A stretch of 64,000 bases of DNA from JAHKLT01 sp046197865. GTDB lineage: Archaea > Methanobacteriota > Methanobacteria > Methanobacteriales > Methanobacteriaceae. Each line of letters begins with the position of its first letter. Within the stretch, counting starts at the first letter, position 1. Positions 8,975-17,364 of the stretch are shown here, piece after piece. The DNA lies in assembly GCF_046197865.1 (NCBI RefSeq), contig NZ_CP166990.1:1674001-1738000 (forward strand), given 5' to 3'. The notes beneath the pieces were generated by a model. The model was not told where the DNA came from, ran no database searches, and saw nothing but the letters and a program-made list of their open reading frames with translations. The translations under genes and the position numbers were made by a program.

Positions 8975-9024
8975 ATCATCTAGCACAGAAATAATTCCGT
9001 CTGTACTGGAATTGCCAAGTTTCA
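8938..9024 (-). ncRNA. Candidate antisense small RNA to the miniprotein leader (~87 nt)
   Basis: Minus-strand interval bounded by a TATA-like box (9041-9060, centred 25 nt upstream of 9024) and a 12-bp hairpin plus T-run (8938-8974). Its first 21 nt (9024-9004) perfectly complement the miniprotein leader at 8700-8720. Next comes a small ACAGA/TCTGT hairpin, then the terminator. There is no plausible coding frame. The geometry matches bacterial type I antitoxin RNAs encoded close to, but not overlapping, their target. Transcription has not been shown, and the bounds are inferred from sequence only. Confidence 0.5.
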
Positions 9025-9040
9025 TAAAATATTATGTTTT

Positions 9041-9060
9041 AACTAGTATATAATATTTAA
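9041..9060 (-). promoter_or_regulatory. TATA-like promoter of the candidate small RNA
   Basis: The minus strand reads TTAAATATTATATACTAG. Its centre is about 25 nt upstream of 9024, the usual archaeal TATA-to-start distance, so the RNA would begin at its complementary segment. Confidence 0.45.
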
Positions 9061-9109
9061 CATTAAATCAAAACAATAATCCACTAAAATATAAATTTTA
9101 TATTAGAAA

Positions 9110-10384
9110 TCAAAATTTATTTTGAGCTATTTTAACAGCACAGTATTCTCCACACATAGAACACATTTCATCATCATCTAAATCACAGCTATCCCTATAT
9201 TTACGTGGTTTAGATTTATCTAATGCAATATCAAATTGTTCATCCCATCTAAAATTTTTACGTGCATCAGCCATTTGTTTTTCCTTATCCCATGCAGAAT
9301 CTAATCCAAGTGCAACATCTGCAGCTTGTGCAGCTATTTTTGATGCAATTACTCCTTCTTTAACATCTTCAAGTGACGGTAGTGATAAATGCTCTGCTGG
9401 TGTAACATAACATAAAAAATCAGCTCCTGAACTTGCTGCTATAGCTCCTCCAATAGCTGATGTAATATGATCATAACCTGGTGCAATATCTGTTACAATC
9501 GGACCTAATACATAAAATGGAGCACCATAACATATTGTTTTTTGTATTTGCATATTTGAAGCTATTTGATTTAATGGAACATGACCTGGGCCTTCAACCA
9601 TTGTTTGAATATCTTTATCTTGTGCAGTTTTAACCAATGTCCCTAAAGTTACAAGTTCTTGAATTTGAGCAATATCTGTAGCATCTTCCAAACAACCTGG
9701 CCTTAAACCGTCACCTAAACTTAAAGTAATATCATATTCAAATGCAAGTTCTAAAAGATAATCATAATTTTCATATAATGGGTTTTCTCTTTCATTATGT
9801 AAAATCCATGAAGCTAAAAATGTTCCACCACGACTTACAATTCCCATTTTTCTATTAGCTTTTTGTAATTTATCAACTAAATCTTTTGTAATACCACAAT
9901 GTAAGGTCATGAAGTCTATACCTTCTTTTGCTTGAAGTTCAATAGCTTTAAAAATATCATCTTCATCCATGTCGATAATTTCTTTATTTTTATTTAAAGT
10001 CATTACTCCTGCTTCATAAATTGGTACTGTTCCAATAGCTACATCAACAGCTTCTCTAATATTTTTTCTAAATTTATTAACTTCAGAACCTGTACTTAAA
10101 TCCATTATAGCATCTGCACCATATTCAACAGCTAGTTTAGCTTTATTAATTTCTAAATCAAGATCATCAATTTTACTTGAAGAACCTATATTTGCATTGA
10201 TTTTAGTTGTTAGACCTTCACCAATACCACATGGAATTGTATCCCTATTAATATTTTTAGGAATTACTATTTTTCCACTAGCTATTCTATCTCGTATCTT
10301 TTCAGGAGATATATTTTCATATTTTGAAACAAGTTCCATTTCTTTGGTTATATTACCTTTTCTAGCTTCACTTTTTTGAGTCAA
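9110..10384 (-). CDS. thiC: Phosphomethylpyrimidine synthase (ThiC)
   Basis: 424 residues, the short archaeal form. It converts aminoimidazole ribotide to HMP phosphate in thiamine synthesis by radical-SAM chemistry. Family motifs include ADAIMDLSTG, EAGVMTLNKN, LHCGITKD, VEGPGHVPLNQI and YHITSAIGGA-like DHITSAIGGA. The cluster-binding cysteines lie at the extreme C-terminus, MCSMCGEYC (Cys408, 411, 415). The spacing is CX2CX3C, whereas bacterial ThiC usually has CX2CX4C. No TPP riboswitch is recognisable in the short leader. The gene follows mmp8 on the same strand with a 61-nt gap. Confidence 0.95.
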   Translation of the reverse strand: MTQKSEARKGNITKEMELVSKYENISPEKIRDRIASGKIVIPKNINRDTIPCGIGEGLTTKINANIGSSSKIDDLDLEINKAKLAVEYGADAIMDLSTGSEVNKFRKNIREAVDVAIGTVPIYEAGVMTLNKNKEIIDMDEDDIFKAIELQAKEGIDFMTLHCGITKDLVDKLQKANRKMGIVSRGGTFLASWILHNERENPLYENYDYLLELAFEYDITLSLGDGLRPGCLEDATDIAQIQELVTLGTLVKTAQDKDIQTMVEGPGHVPLNQIASNMQIQKTICYGAPFYVLGPIVTDIAPGYDHITSAIGGAIAASSGADFLCYVTPAEHLSLPSLEDVKEGVIASKIAAQAADVALGLDSAWDKEKQMADARKNFRWDEQFDIALDKSKPRKYRDSCDLDDDEMCSMCGEYCAVKIAQNKF

Positions 10385-10445
10385 TTTTTATCCCTCGATA
10401 TAATATAATATGTAGATTAAATTTAATAATCTTTTGATTAAATAA

Positions 10446-11279
10446 TTAAATTAAAGGTTTTGGAATTGGAGGATTATCTTTTTTAGGCTTTTCACCACCA
10501 ATTTTATCTAGTCTTCTCTCAAGAAACTCTTTTCCCTTTTCAGTTCTTGCATAAATTGGAATTGATTGACCTACAACTTTTAAACTTTCTTTATCTCCAA
10601 TTTCCCTAATATGTTTTGATGCACATGCAGTCATAACATCTGCATTATTAAATAATTCCTCTGCATCTTCTTTATTTAAACCAGTTGTATGAACAACAAA
10701 AGAATAAATGTTTACATCTGGATTATCTTCTTTTAGCTTATTTAGCTTAGGAATGTCTGAAGCAAAAGCAAGTGTAACAGCTATATTTTTATATCCTTTT
10801 GAAATAGCTATTTCTATTCCTTTAATTTGATCTATATCAGCAGTTTCAGGATCTACAATATTATCTTTACCAATTTTTGAAATAATCTCAAGAATTGGAG
10901 TTGTTTTTACAAGTCCAGATACTCGTCCACCAATACCTTGAACTAACTCCCCATCATTAACAACTATTGTTCCACATCCTTCACATACAATAATAGCTGC
11001 ATCTAAAATATCATCATCTAAGAGAGTTGAAATTATCTCAGAAATTCCAAATGAGAGAAAATCTTTCATTTTAAGTTCCCTATTTGGCATACACATACCA
11101 AAATCCTTAATTCTAAATTCAATATTTTCACGAATAGCCTCTTTATTTAATGTTTCAATACCACGATATTTATAAAAAAGAGGACAATAATCTATTTCAG
11201 GTTCTCCAATTTCTATGATTTCCCCATTTTGAATTTTGATTCTAGCTTTTCCTAATGCTTCAATAATATGTTCATCCAT
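10446..11279 (-). CDS. Methanogenesis marker protein 8 family (DUF2099)
   Basis: 277 residues, cytoplasmic. The sequence (DYCPLFYKYRGI, IIVCEGCGTIVV, GRVSGLVKTTPI, a C-terminal Cys-containing TACASKH) matches my recollection of the DUF2099 / methanogenesis marker 8 family, found across methanogens and of unclear biochemical role. Conserved cysteines suggest metal or cofactor binding. It is transcribed in the same direction as thiC, but no functional link to thiamine is known to me. Confidence 0.7.
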   Translation of the reverse strand: MDEHIIEALGKARIKIQNGEIIEIGEPEIDYCPLFYKYRGIETLNKEAIRENIEFRIKDFGMCMPNRELKMKDFLSFGISEIISTLLDDDILDAAIIVCEGCGTIVVNDGELVQGIGGRVSGLVKTTPILEIISKIGKDNIVDPETADIDQIKGIEIAISKGYKNIAVTLAFASDIPKLNKLKEDNPDVNIYSFVVHTTGLNKEDAEELFNNADVMTACASKHIREIGDKESLKVVGQSIPIYARTEKGKEFLERRLDKIGGEKPKKDNPPIPKPLI

Positions 11280-11356
11280 TTTATCAACTACAAAATTTAT
11301 AGTTAAATATTTAATTTATAGAATTAATAAATTTATTTAAAAAGTAAGTGATTTTT

Positions 11357-11866
11357 ATGGAAGCTATTAATAAAAGAAGAAGTATTAGAAAATACTCAGA
11401 TAAACAAGTAGAAGATGAAAAAATAGATAAACTATTAAGAGCTGCAATGCAAGCAGCAGGATCACGTTTAGGATCAGAACCTTGGGAATTTATTGTAGTA
11501 AAAGATAAAAATACAATTCAAAAACTAAGTGAAATGAGTCCAAATGCAAAACTTGTAAGTGGAGCTAATGTAGCTATTGTATTACTTGCAAATATGGATC
11601 GTGTTCATTATCCACTTGTATGGCAACAAGACATGGCAGCAGCTGCAGAAAATTTACTTCTTGAAGCAAGTTATCTAGATTTAGGTGCTGTATGGATTGG
11701 AACTGCACCAGTTCAAGAGAGAATGGATTATTTAAGTGAATTGTTTAATTTAGGTGAAAATATTCGTCCTTTTAATATAATTAGTATTGGTTATCCAGCA
11801 GAAGGACAAGAAAATAAGTTTTTAGATAAATATGATGAAACTAGAGTTCACTATGAAAAATATTAA
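11357..11866 (+). CDS. Nitroreductase-family flavoprotein
   Basis: About 169 residues. It begins MEAINKRRSIRKYSDK, the FMN-phosphate-binding RRSIRKY motif of the nitroreductase fold, with DMAAAAENLLLEASYLDLGAVWIG matching the family core and a GYPAEGQ FMN-site motif near the end. It is an FMN-dependent NAD(P)H oxidoreductase with unknown substrate. An in-frame GTG lies 9 nt upstream, but the ATG at 11357 aligns with family N-termini and was chosen. Its stop overlaps the convergent small gene by 4 nt. Confidence 0.9.
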   Translation: MEAINKRRSIRKYSDKQVEDEKIDKLLRAAMQAAGSRLGSEPWEFIVVKDKNTIQKLSEMSPNAKLVSGANVAIVLLANMDRVHYPLVWQQDMAAAAENLLLEASYLDLGAVWIGTAPVQERMDYLSELFNLGENIRPFNIISIGYPAEGQENKFLDKYDETRVHYEKY

Positions 11867-12135
11867 ACTCTAACAACTTCTTTTATCATATTTTTAAAAT
11901 CAGGATGTTTTTCAACAAAATCCAATGCTAATTTTGTATGAAGTTTTCCTGCTTCTTCAATAGACATGTCTCTAGCCATTATTCTTTCTTTACGATCTAA
12001 TCTATCTAATTCAACATCTCCTGCTAATAATCTTCTTCTCCTAAATGTAGGAATATTATCATTAAGCATATTTTCAATCCTATTAGGAATAGGTTCCTTG
12101 AGATTGATTAATTTATTAATTTTATCTTCAGACAT
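11863..12135 (-). CDS. Small conserved-looking hypothetical protein
   Basis: 90 residues, highly charged, predicted mostly helical, with an RRRRLL basic patch near residues 32-37 and a C-terminal helix (GKLHTKLALDFVEKHPDF). No signal peptide or membrane span. I do not recognise the family. It converges with the nitroreductase gene. The coding frame is credible from codon use and from the full-length Met start. Confidence 0.6.
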   Translation of the reverse strand: MSEDKINKLINLKEPIPNRIENMLNDNIPTFRRRRLLAGDVELDRLDRKERIMARDMSIEEAGKLHTKLALDFVEKHPDFKNMIKEVVRV

Positions 12136-12412
12136 GTTTTTGATAAATTCATTATTTGGTTTTAAATAGATTCCGATTGAATCATCCCCATTATATGGAT
12201 AATTAGAATTATATTAACTTAATATATAAATTTTATTGAATTATAATTAGAATTAAATAATATTAGCAAAAATTGATGCCAATAAAGTAATATTATCTTA
12301 TTTTAGAATATTTATAGCATTTACAAATATTTAACTATAATAAAAATAATTTATAAAAAAAGAATGTTTAATTAATGTAAAAAAAATAAAAAAAGTGTAG
12401 ATTTAATTTAAT

Positions 12413-14623
12413 CTACAAATAATGTACCATTTCTTCGTCATCTGGACTTTTACTTGGTTTGATTTTGTGCATTGCTTCTTTGAAGTATTTCATATCGATT
12501 GTTTCAACATCAAGATTATCTCTTAATGCAAGCATTGCTGCTTCACGACATACTCCTTCAATATCTGCACCAACATAACCATCTGTGTGTTTAGCTAAGT
12601 TTTCAATTTTAACATCATCAGATAATGGCATATCTTTAGTATGTACTTCAAAGATAGATTTTCTTCCTTCTTCATCAGGAGTTTCAACTTTGATGTGTCT
12701 GTCAAATCTTCCTGGCCTCATAAGACCTGGATCAAGAATGTCTGGCCTATTAGTAGCTGCTATTACTGAAACATCTTCTAATTCTTCCATACCATCCATT
12801 TCTGTTAATAATTGATTAACAACTCTTTTTGTGACACCACTATCAGCATCACTTCCACTACGAGCACTAGCTATTGAGTCAAGTTCATCAAAGAAAATAA
12901 CTGTAGGAGCAGTTTGTTTAGCTTTTCTAAATACTTCTCTTACACCTTTTTCTGAATCTCCAACCCATTTAGATAATAATTCAGGACCTTTAACAGATAT
13001 AAAGTTAGCTTCACTTTCATTAGCTACAGCTTTTGCAAGTAAAGTTTTACCAGTACCTGGAACACCATATAATAATACTCCTTTTGGAGGTCTGATACCT
13101 AATTTTGAGAAATTATCTGGATATTTTAATGGCCATTCTACAGCTTCTTTTAATTCTTGTTTTACATCATTAAGTCCACCAATATCATCCCATTTAACAT
13201 CTGGAATTTGAACAAGAATTTCTCTAAGTGCAGATGGTTGAATTTCTTTTAATGCATCTTTAAAATCATTTTTTGTAACAACAATTTTTTTAAGAACTTC
13301 TTCTGGAATTTCCTCATCATTTTTAATATCAGGAATAATTCTCCTAACTACTCTCATAGCTGCTTCTTTACATAATGATTCTAAATCTGCTCCAACAAAA
13401 CCATAGGTTGTATCAGCGATTTTAGTTAAATCAACTTCTTCAGCTAATGGCATATTCCTTGTATGAATTTCTAGAACTTCTTTTCTTTCCTCTTTATCTG
13501 GAACACCAATTTCGATTTCTCTGTCAAATCTTCCAGGACGTCTAAGAGCTTGATCTAAAGAATCTGGCCTATTAGTTGCACCAATAACAATTACTTGACC
13601 TCTTGATTTAAGACCATCCATTAATGTTAAAAGTTGAGCAACAGTTCTTCTTTCAACTTCACCTTGAGTCTCTTCACGTTTTGGAGCTATAGCATCTAAT
13701 TCATCTATGAAAATAATAGATGGTGCATTTTCTTCAGCTTCTTCAAAAAATTCTCTTAAATTTTCTTCAGATCCACCAACATATTTACTCATGATTTCTG
13801 GCCCATTAATAAGTATAAAATGAGCATCACTTTCATTAGCTACAGCTTTTGCAAGTAAAGTTTTACCAGTACCTGGAGGTCCATGCATTAAAACTCCTTT
13901 TGGAGGAGCAATACCTAATTTATCAAAAAGTTCAGGCCTCTTAAGAGGAATTTCAATCATTTCCCTGACTTTTTTAACCTCTTCTTTAAGACCACCAATA
14001 TCTTCATAACTTACATCAACTAAATTACTAACCCCTTCGATTTTAGAAACGTCTACAGGATTTTCATGTAATTCAACTTGAGTAGTTGGTCCTATTTTAA
14101 CAATACCATCAGGTTTAGTAGAAACTACAGCAAATTTTATCTCTTTCATAGGAGATAAATCAAACATATTATTAAAAATGCTGTCGATTCCTCTATTACC
14201 CATACCTTGAGGGATTCCTTGTGGAGATTTAATTCCTGAACCTACAATGTCACCTTGAACCATTACTTTATTTGCAAACAGTCCTCTAACATCACCTTGA
14301 ACATGAATATTATGTTCTGTAGGAGCAAGTACAACTTTTTTAGCTTCTTGAGCTATAGCTTTTTTAATTGTTACTTCTTGACCAATAGATGCATTGGAAT
14401 TTTTACGAATTAAACCATCAATCCGCATTATACCAAGACCCATGTCAGCTTGTGAAGATAACACAGTAGCTACAGTTTTCTTGCCTCCTTCAATTTCTAT
14501 CAAATCTCTTTCATTAAGCCCTAATTCATTCATTATATTAGGATCGAGTCGAGCTATACCTTGACCAATATCTTGTTGTGAAACAGCTTCAGCAACTTTT
14601 AAGTTCATTTCTTCTTTAACCAT
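12413..14623 (-). CDS. cdc48: CDC48/VAT-type AAA+ ATPase
   Basis: 736 residues. An N-terminal double-psi barrel/CDC48 N domain (1-190) is followed by two AAA modules. D1 has Walker A GPPGTGKT (248-255) and Walker B IIFIDELDAI (Asp307-Glu308). D2 has Walker A GVPGTGKT (520-527) and Walker B VIFFDELDSI. Both carry the ATNRPD sensor region and the RRPGRFDR/RPGRFDR arginine-finger segment. The C-terminus MVHYL resembles, but does not exactly match, a HbYX proteasome-docking motif. It unfolds substrates, probably feeding the archaeal proteasome. The gene stands alone with its own BRE/TATA promoter about 130 nt upstream. Confidence 0.97.
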   Translation of the reverse strand: MVKEEMNLKVAEAVSQQDIGQGIARLDPNIMNELGLNERDLIEIEGGKKTVATVLSSQADMGLGIMRIDGLIRKNSNASIGQEVTIKKAIAQEAKKVVLAPTEHNIHVQGDVRGLFANKVMVQGDIVGSGIKSPQGIPQGMGNRGIDSIFNNMFDLSPMKEIKFAVVSTKPDGIVKIGPTTQVELHENPVDVSKIEGVSNLVDVSYEDIGGLKEEVKKVREMIEIPLKRPELFDKLGIAPPKGVLMHGPPGTGKTLLAKAVANESDAHFILINGPEIMSKYVGGSEENLREFFEEAEENAPSIIFIDELDAIAPKREETQGEVERRTVAQLLTLMDGLKSRGQVIVIGATNRPDSLDQALRRPGRFDREIEIGVPDKEERKEVLEIHTRNMPLAEEVDLTKIADTTYGFVGADLESLCKEAAMRVVRRIIPDIKNDEEIPEEVLKKIVVTKNDFKDALKEIQPSALREILVQIPDVKWDDIGGLNDVKQELKEAVEWPLKYPDNFSKLGIRPPKGVLLYGVPGTGKTLLAKAVANESEANFISVKGPELLSKWVGDSEKGVREVFRKAKQTAPTVIFFDELDSIASARSGSDADSGVTKRVVNQLLTEMDGMEELEDVSVIAATNRPDILDPGLMRPGRFDRHIKVETPDEEGRKSIFEVHTKDMPLSDDVKIENLAKHTDGYVGADIEGVCREAAMLALRDNLDVETIDMKYFKEAMHKIKPSKSPDDEEMVHYL

Positions 14624-14750
14624 AATTACCGTCTCCCTTATTATATTTAAACGAAATAAAAAAAAAATTAATTTTAAATTTGAATAATACTAGATTCCTT
14701 ATCTAATATTTTAAATACATTTTGTAACTTTAATATTATTCTATTTTTTA

Positions 14751-14769
14751 TAATATATAAAGCTTTCGG
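14751..14769 (-). promoter_or_regulatory. BRE/TATA promoter of cdc48; only feature of a 348-bp gap
   Basis: The minus strand reads CCGAAAGCTTTATATATTA, a good archaeal BRE plus TATA box, predicting a start near 14735 and a leader of about 110 nt for cdc48. The surrounding gap (14624-14971) is otherwise plain AT-rich sequence with no gene or stable structure that I can see. Confidence 0.6.
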
Positions 14770-14971
14770 TTTTGATAAAAAAATATTTTAAATTAAATAA
14801 ACTATTTAATAAAAATAAAGCCACAGAATAAAATTTACTAAAAAATATAATAATAAAATAAGATAATAATAAAATTAAAAATAATTGAATAAAAAATAAT
14901 AATTTAAAATCTTTTAATGAATTTAAAATTTTTTCAAAAAAACAAATAATTCGTTTAAAAACTAATAAACA

Positions 14972-16270
14972 TTAATTTATATTACAGCCAAATCCTTTAA
15001 GTAAATTAAAAACATCTTCAATAAATTCATGATTATACCCTGTAACTTTAAAATTTAAGATATTTTCATCATTATCATTATTTAATTTATTAGAAATCAC
15101 ACAATTTGAAACATTATCTATTTTTTTAATTGTACTAGCTATAATTTCAATATTTACAGAATTAATAAAAGTTCCTTGAAATTCATATTCATTCTCATCT
15201 AGATTTTGAATTTTCCATTCTTCTAATTCTTTATCATTTAATAATTCAAAATATGAAGGATTTAACTCAAATTTTTCATCTTGGTAGCTATTTAATACAA
15301 TATTTTTATTATCTACCTTAATTAAAGTCCCATAATAAACTTTAGAAGAATAAATATCTTTTAGTCCAATTTCTTTACCAATTGATTTTTGAAGTAATTT
15401 AAATTCATGATTTATAGCTACTATAGCTTTATCGCTCCTACCTAATGCAGATTTAATATCTCCCATATTTTCAGTAGCTTTATTAGATATTTCAACAAAT
15501 TTATCTTCATCTTCATTTAAAATTGCATCATAAAGTTCTAAAACAGATTTAGAAAATATAGATCTAACTTTATTTCCATTTTTATTTTTAGATTGTATAT
15601 AGTAAGTTAAATATGGGTTTTGGGATACAATTCTTGCAATCATATCTATCATTAACTTATAAATTGGACTTTCAAAGTCTTCAGTTTCTTTAATATCAAT
15701 TTTAAGTTTTTCTATAGCTGATGCAGTAGAAATATATGAAAAATGAGTTAAAACTTGGACAATACTCATCATCTCATCATGTTTTTCTGGTGTAGTTTCA
15801 ATAATTCTAACATTTTCTGATTCTAAAAACTTATAAATTTTAGAATACCATTTACCTTTTCCTGTAGGAGTTAAAACAATTACTTGATTTTCTAAATCTA
15901 CAGTTCTAGGTCCAAATATTGGGTGTGTTGGTATAAATTCTATATTTTCTGGAAGATATTCTTTCATTGCATCAGTTGGTTCTTCTTTAATAGATGTTAC
16001 ATCAAGCATTAAAGAATCATCTTTCATAGAATTTGAAACTTCTTTTATTACATCAGTAGTTTTATCTATAGGCACAGAAACTATTACAATATCACATAAA
16101 CTAGCTAATTTTTTATTATCATCAATGTAATCAACTGCAAGTTTAGATGCAATATTACGACCTTTTTCATGATTAGTTCCACTTATTTTTATTTTAAAAC
16201 CATGTTTTTTTAAAATATTAGCTAGTGTTTCACCTAAACCACTAGTTCCACCAATTATACCAATTATCAT
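14972..16270 (-). CDS. tyrA: Prephenate dehydrogenase
   Basis: 432 residues. The N-terminal Rossmann domain opens MIIGIIGGTSGLGETLA, with DIVIVSVPI and the prephenate-site motif THPIFGPRT, then the helical dimerisation domain to about residue 290. The C-terminal 140 residues look like an added regulatory/ACT-like region (EIIASTIKKIDNVSNC then a closing beta-alpha unit), consistent with feedback control by aromatic amino acids, though that part is inference. The reaction converts prephenate to 4-hydroxyphenylpyruvate in tyrosine synthesis. Single gene on the minus strand. Confidence 0.88.
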   Translation of the reverse strand: MIIGIIGGTSGLGETLANILKKHGFKIKISGTNHEKGRNIASKLAVDYIDDNKKLASLCDIVIVSVPIDKTTDVIKEVSNSMKDDSLMLDVTSIKEEPTDAMKEYLPENIEFIPTHPIFGPRTVDLENQVIVLTPTGKGKWYSKIYKFLESENVRIIETTPEKHDEMMSIVQVLTHFSYISTASAIEKLKIDIKETEDFESPIYKLMIDMIARIVSQNPYLTYYIQSKNKNGNKVRSIFSKSVLELYDAILNEDEDKFVEISNKATENMGDIKSALGRSDKAIVAINHEFKLLQKSIGKEIGLKDIYSSKVYYGTLIKVDNKNIVLNSYQDEKFELNPSYFELLNDKELEEWKIQNLDENEYEFQGTFINSVNIEIIASTIKKIDNVSNCVISNKLNNDNDENILNFKVTGYNHEFIEDVFNLLKGFGCNIN

Positions 16271-16347
16271 TTATATCAATTAATAATTTATTTTATAAAT
16301 TATATAATTTTTAAGGTTTAAAAAAAAAAATGAATTAAATTAAAAAT

Positions 16348-16596
16348 TTAGTTTAATCCATGTTCTTTAATAAATTTTTCAAAGTTAAAATCAGGATATG
16401 TGATTCTTTTCATTTGAATAAAAGCTTTTAATCTTTTTTCATATCCTTTTTTATATTCTTTCTTTTCAGGATTATTTATTTGATTATAAGATTTTATTAA
16501 CCCTTTTTCAATAAAATCATCCTCATTTATCATCTCATCTGGACATATTTTTGCATATTCAATAAATGAAAATGAATGATTAAATGATTTTTCCAT
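16348..16596 (-). CDS. Small hypothetical protein
   Basis: 82 residues, charged, with many Tyr, Phe and Lys, and no signal or membrane segment. It has a good ribosome-binding site (GGAG) and lies just downstream of the ABC transporter genes, 18 nt after the ATPase stop, so it is probably co-transcribed with them. I do not recognise it. Confidence 0.6.
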   Translation of the reverse strand: MEKSFNHSFSFIEYAKICPDEMINEDDFIEKGLIKSYNQINNPEKKEYKKGYEKRLKAFIQMKRITYPDFNFEKFIKEHGLN

Positions 16597-16614
16597 ATAA
16601 AACTCTCCTTTAAA

Positions 16615-17364
16615 TTATTTATTAAAATAATCTTCTATAATTTCACCATCTTTAATTTTAATCGTTCTATCAGCCATATCTGCAACATATGGTTCATGTG
16701 TAACGATTATAAGAGTAACATTATTATCTTCATGAATATCTTTTAATACATCTAAAATAACATCTCCAGTTTTAGAATCAAGTGAACCAGTAGGTTCATC
16801 AGCTAAAATTATTGAAGGATTGTTAACTAATGCCCTTGCAATAGCTACTCTTTGACGTTGCCCTCCTGAAAGTTTAGTTGGTTTTTGATCTAATTTATCT
16901 TCTAAACCAACAGAAACTAAAAGTTTACTAGCCCTTTCTTCCATTTCCTCTTCAGAAAGTCCTGTTCCAATAAGTGGAATTTGTACATTTTCAAAAACAC
17001 TTAAATTAGGTATTAAATTATGCAATTGAAATACAAAACCTATTTCTTTTGATCGAAACTCACTTAAATCATCAGTAGTATTTAAATTCACTCCATCAAT
17101 TTCAATGTCACCTGATGTAGGAGTATCTAAAGCACCTAACATATTTAATAATGTGGATTTTCCAGATCCTGAACGACCTATAATTGAAATAAAATCTCCT
17201 TTATTAATTTTAAGATCAATTCCATTTAATGCTTTTACATTTCCATCATCATAATGCTTTACTAAGTTTTTAATATTAATAAAAGGTTTTATATGATAAT
17301 TATTATCATTTAATTTAATATCATTTAAATCACTTAATTTTGCCATATTAATCACCTTATTCAT
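16615..17364 (-). CDS. ABC transporter ATP-binding protein (MacB/LolD type)
   Basis: 249 residues. Walker A IGRSGSGKST, Q-loop FVFQLHNL, signature LSGGQRQR, Walker B IILADEPTGSLDS and H-loop VTHE are all intact, and the DEPTGSLDS variant is characteristic of MacB/LolD/FtsE-like proteins. Partner of the FtsX-type permease, which it follows with an 8-nt overlap. Substrate unknown; such transporters export peptides or lipoproteins, or sense cell-envelope agents. It is a paralogue of the pair at 43735-45572. Confidence 0.93.
   Translation of the reverse strand: MNKVINMAKLSDLNDIKLNDNNYHIKPFINIKNLVKHYDDGNVKALNGIDLKINKGDFISIIGRSGSGKSTLLNMLGALDTPTSGDIEIDGVNLNTTDDLSEFRSKEIGFVFQLHNLIPNLSVFENVQIPLIGTGLSEEEMEERASKLLVSVGLEDKLDQKPTKLSGGQRQRVAIARALVNNPSIILADEPTGSLDSKTGDVILDVLKDIHEDNNVTLIIVTHEPYVADMADRTIKIKDGEIIEDYFNK

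Larger units (their letters stand above)
8700..9024. repeat. Perfect 21-bp inverted repeat flanking a 283-bp spacer
   Basis: Positions 8700-8720 and 9004-9024 are exact reverse complements over 21 bp, with mismatches immediately outside on both sides. The right copy begins TACTGGAATTGCC on the + strand. Read on the minus strand, the right copy is antisense to the leader of the miniprotein gene. The spacer contains a hairpin/T-tract at 8938-8974 and an A/C-rich tract at about 8835-8912. Confidence 0.9.

Noticed and set aside
8700..9024. The 21-bp inverted repeats as terminal repeats of a MITE or small transposon
   Set aside because: No target-site duplication flanks the repeats. The interval contains a terminator at one end and promoter-like boxes placed for two separate minus-strand transcripts, and the repeats do not recur elsewhere in the window.
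9110..9125. Possible sequence error at the C-terminal cluster motif of ThiC (one residue short of CX2CX4C)
   Set aside because: The frame is intact up to the stop and archaeal ThiC proteins commonly read CSMCGxYC, so this is likely the normal archaeal form.
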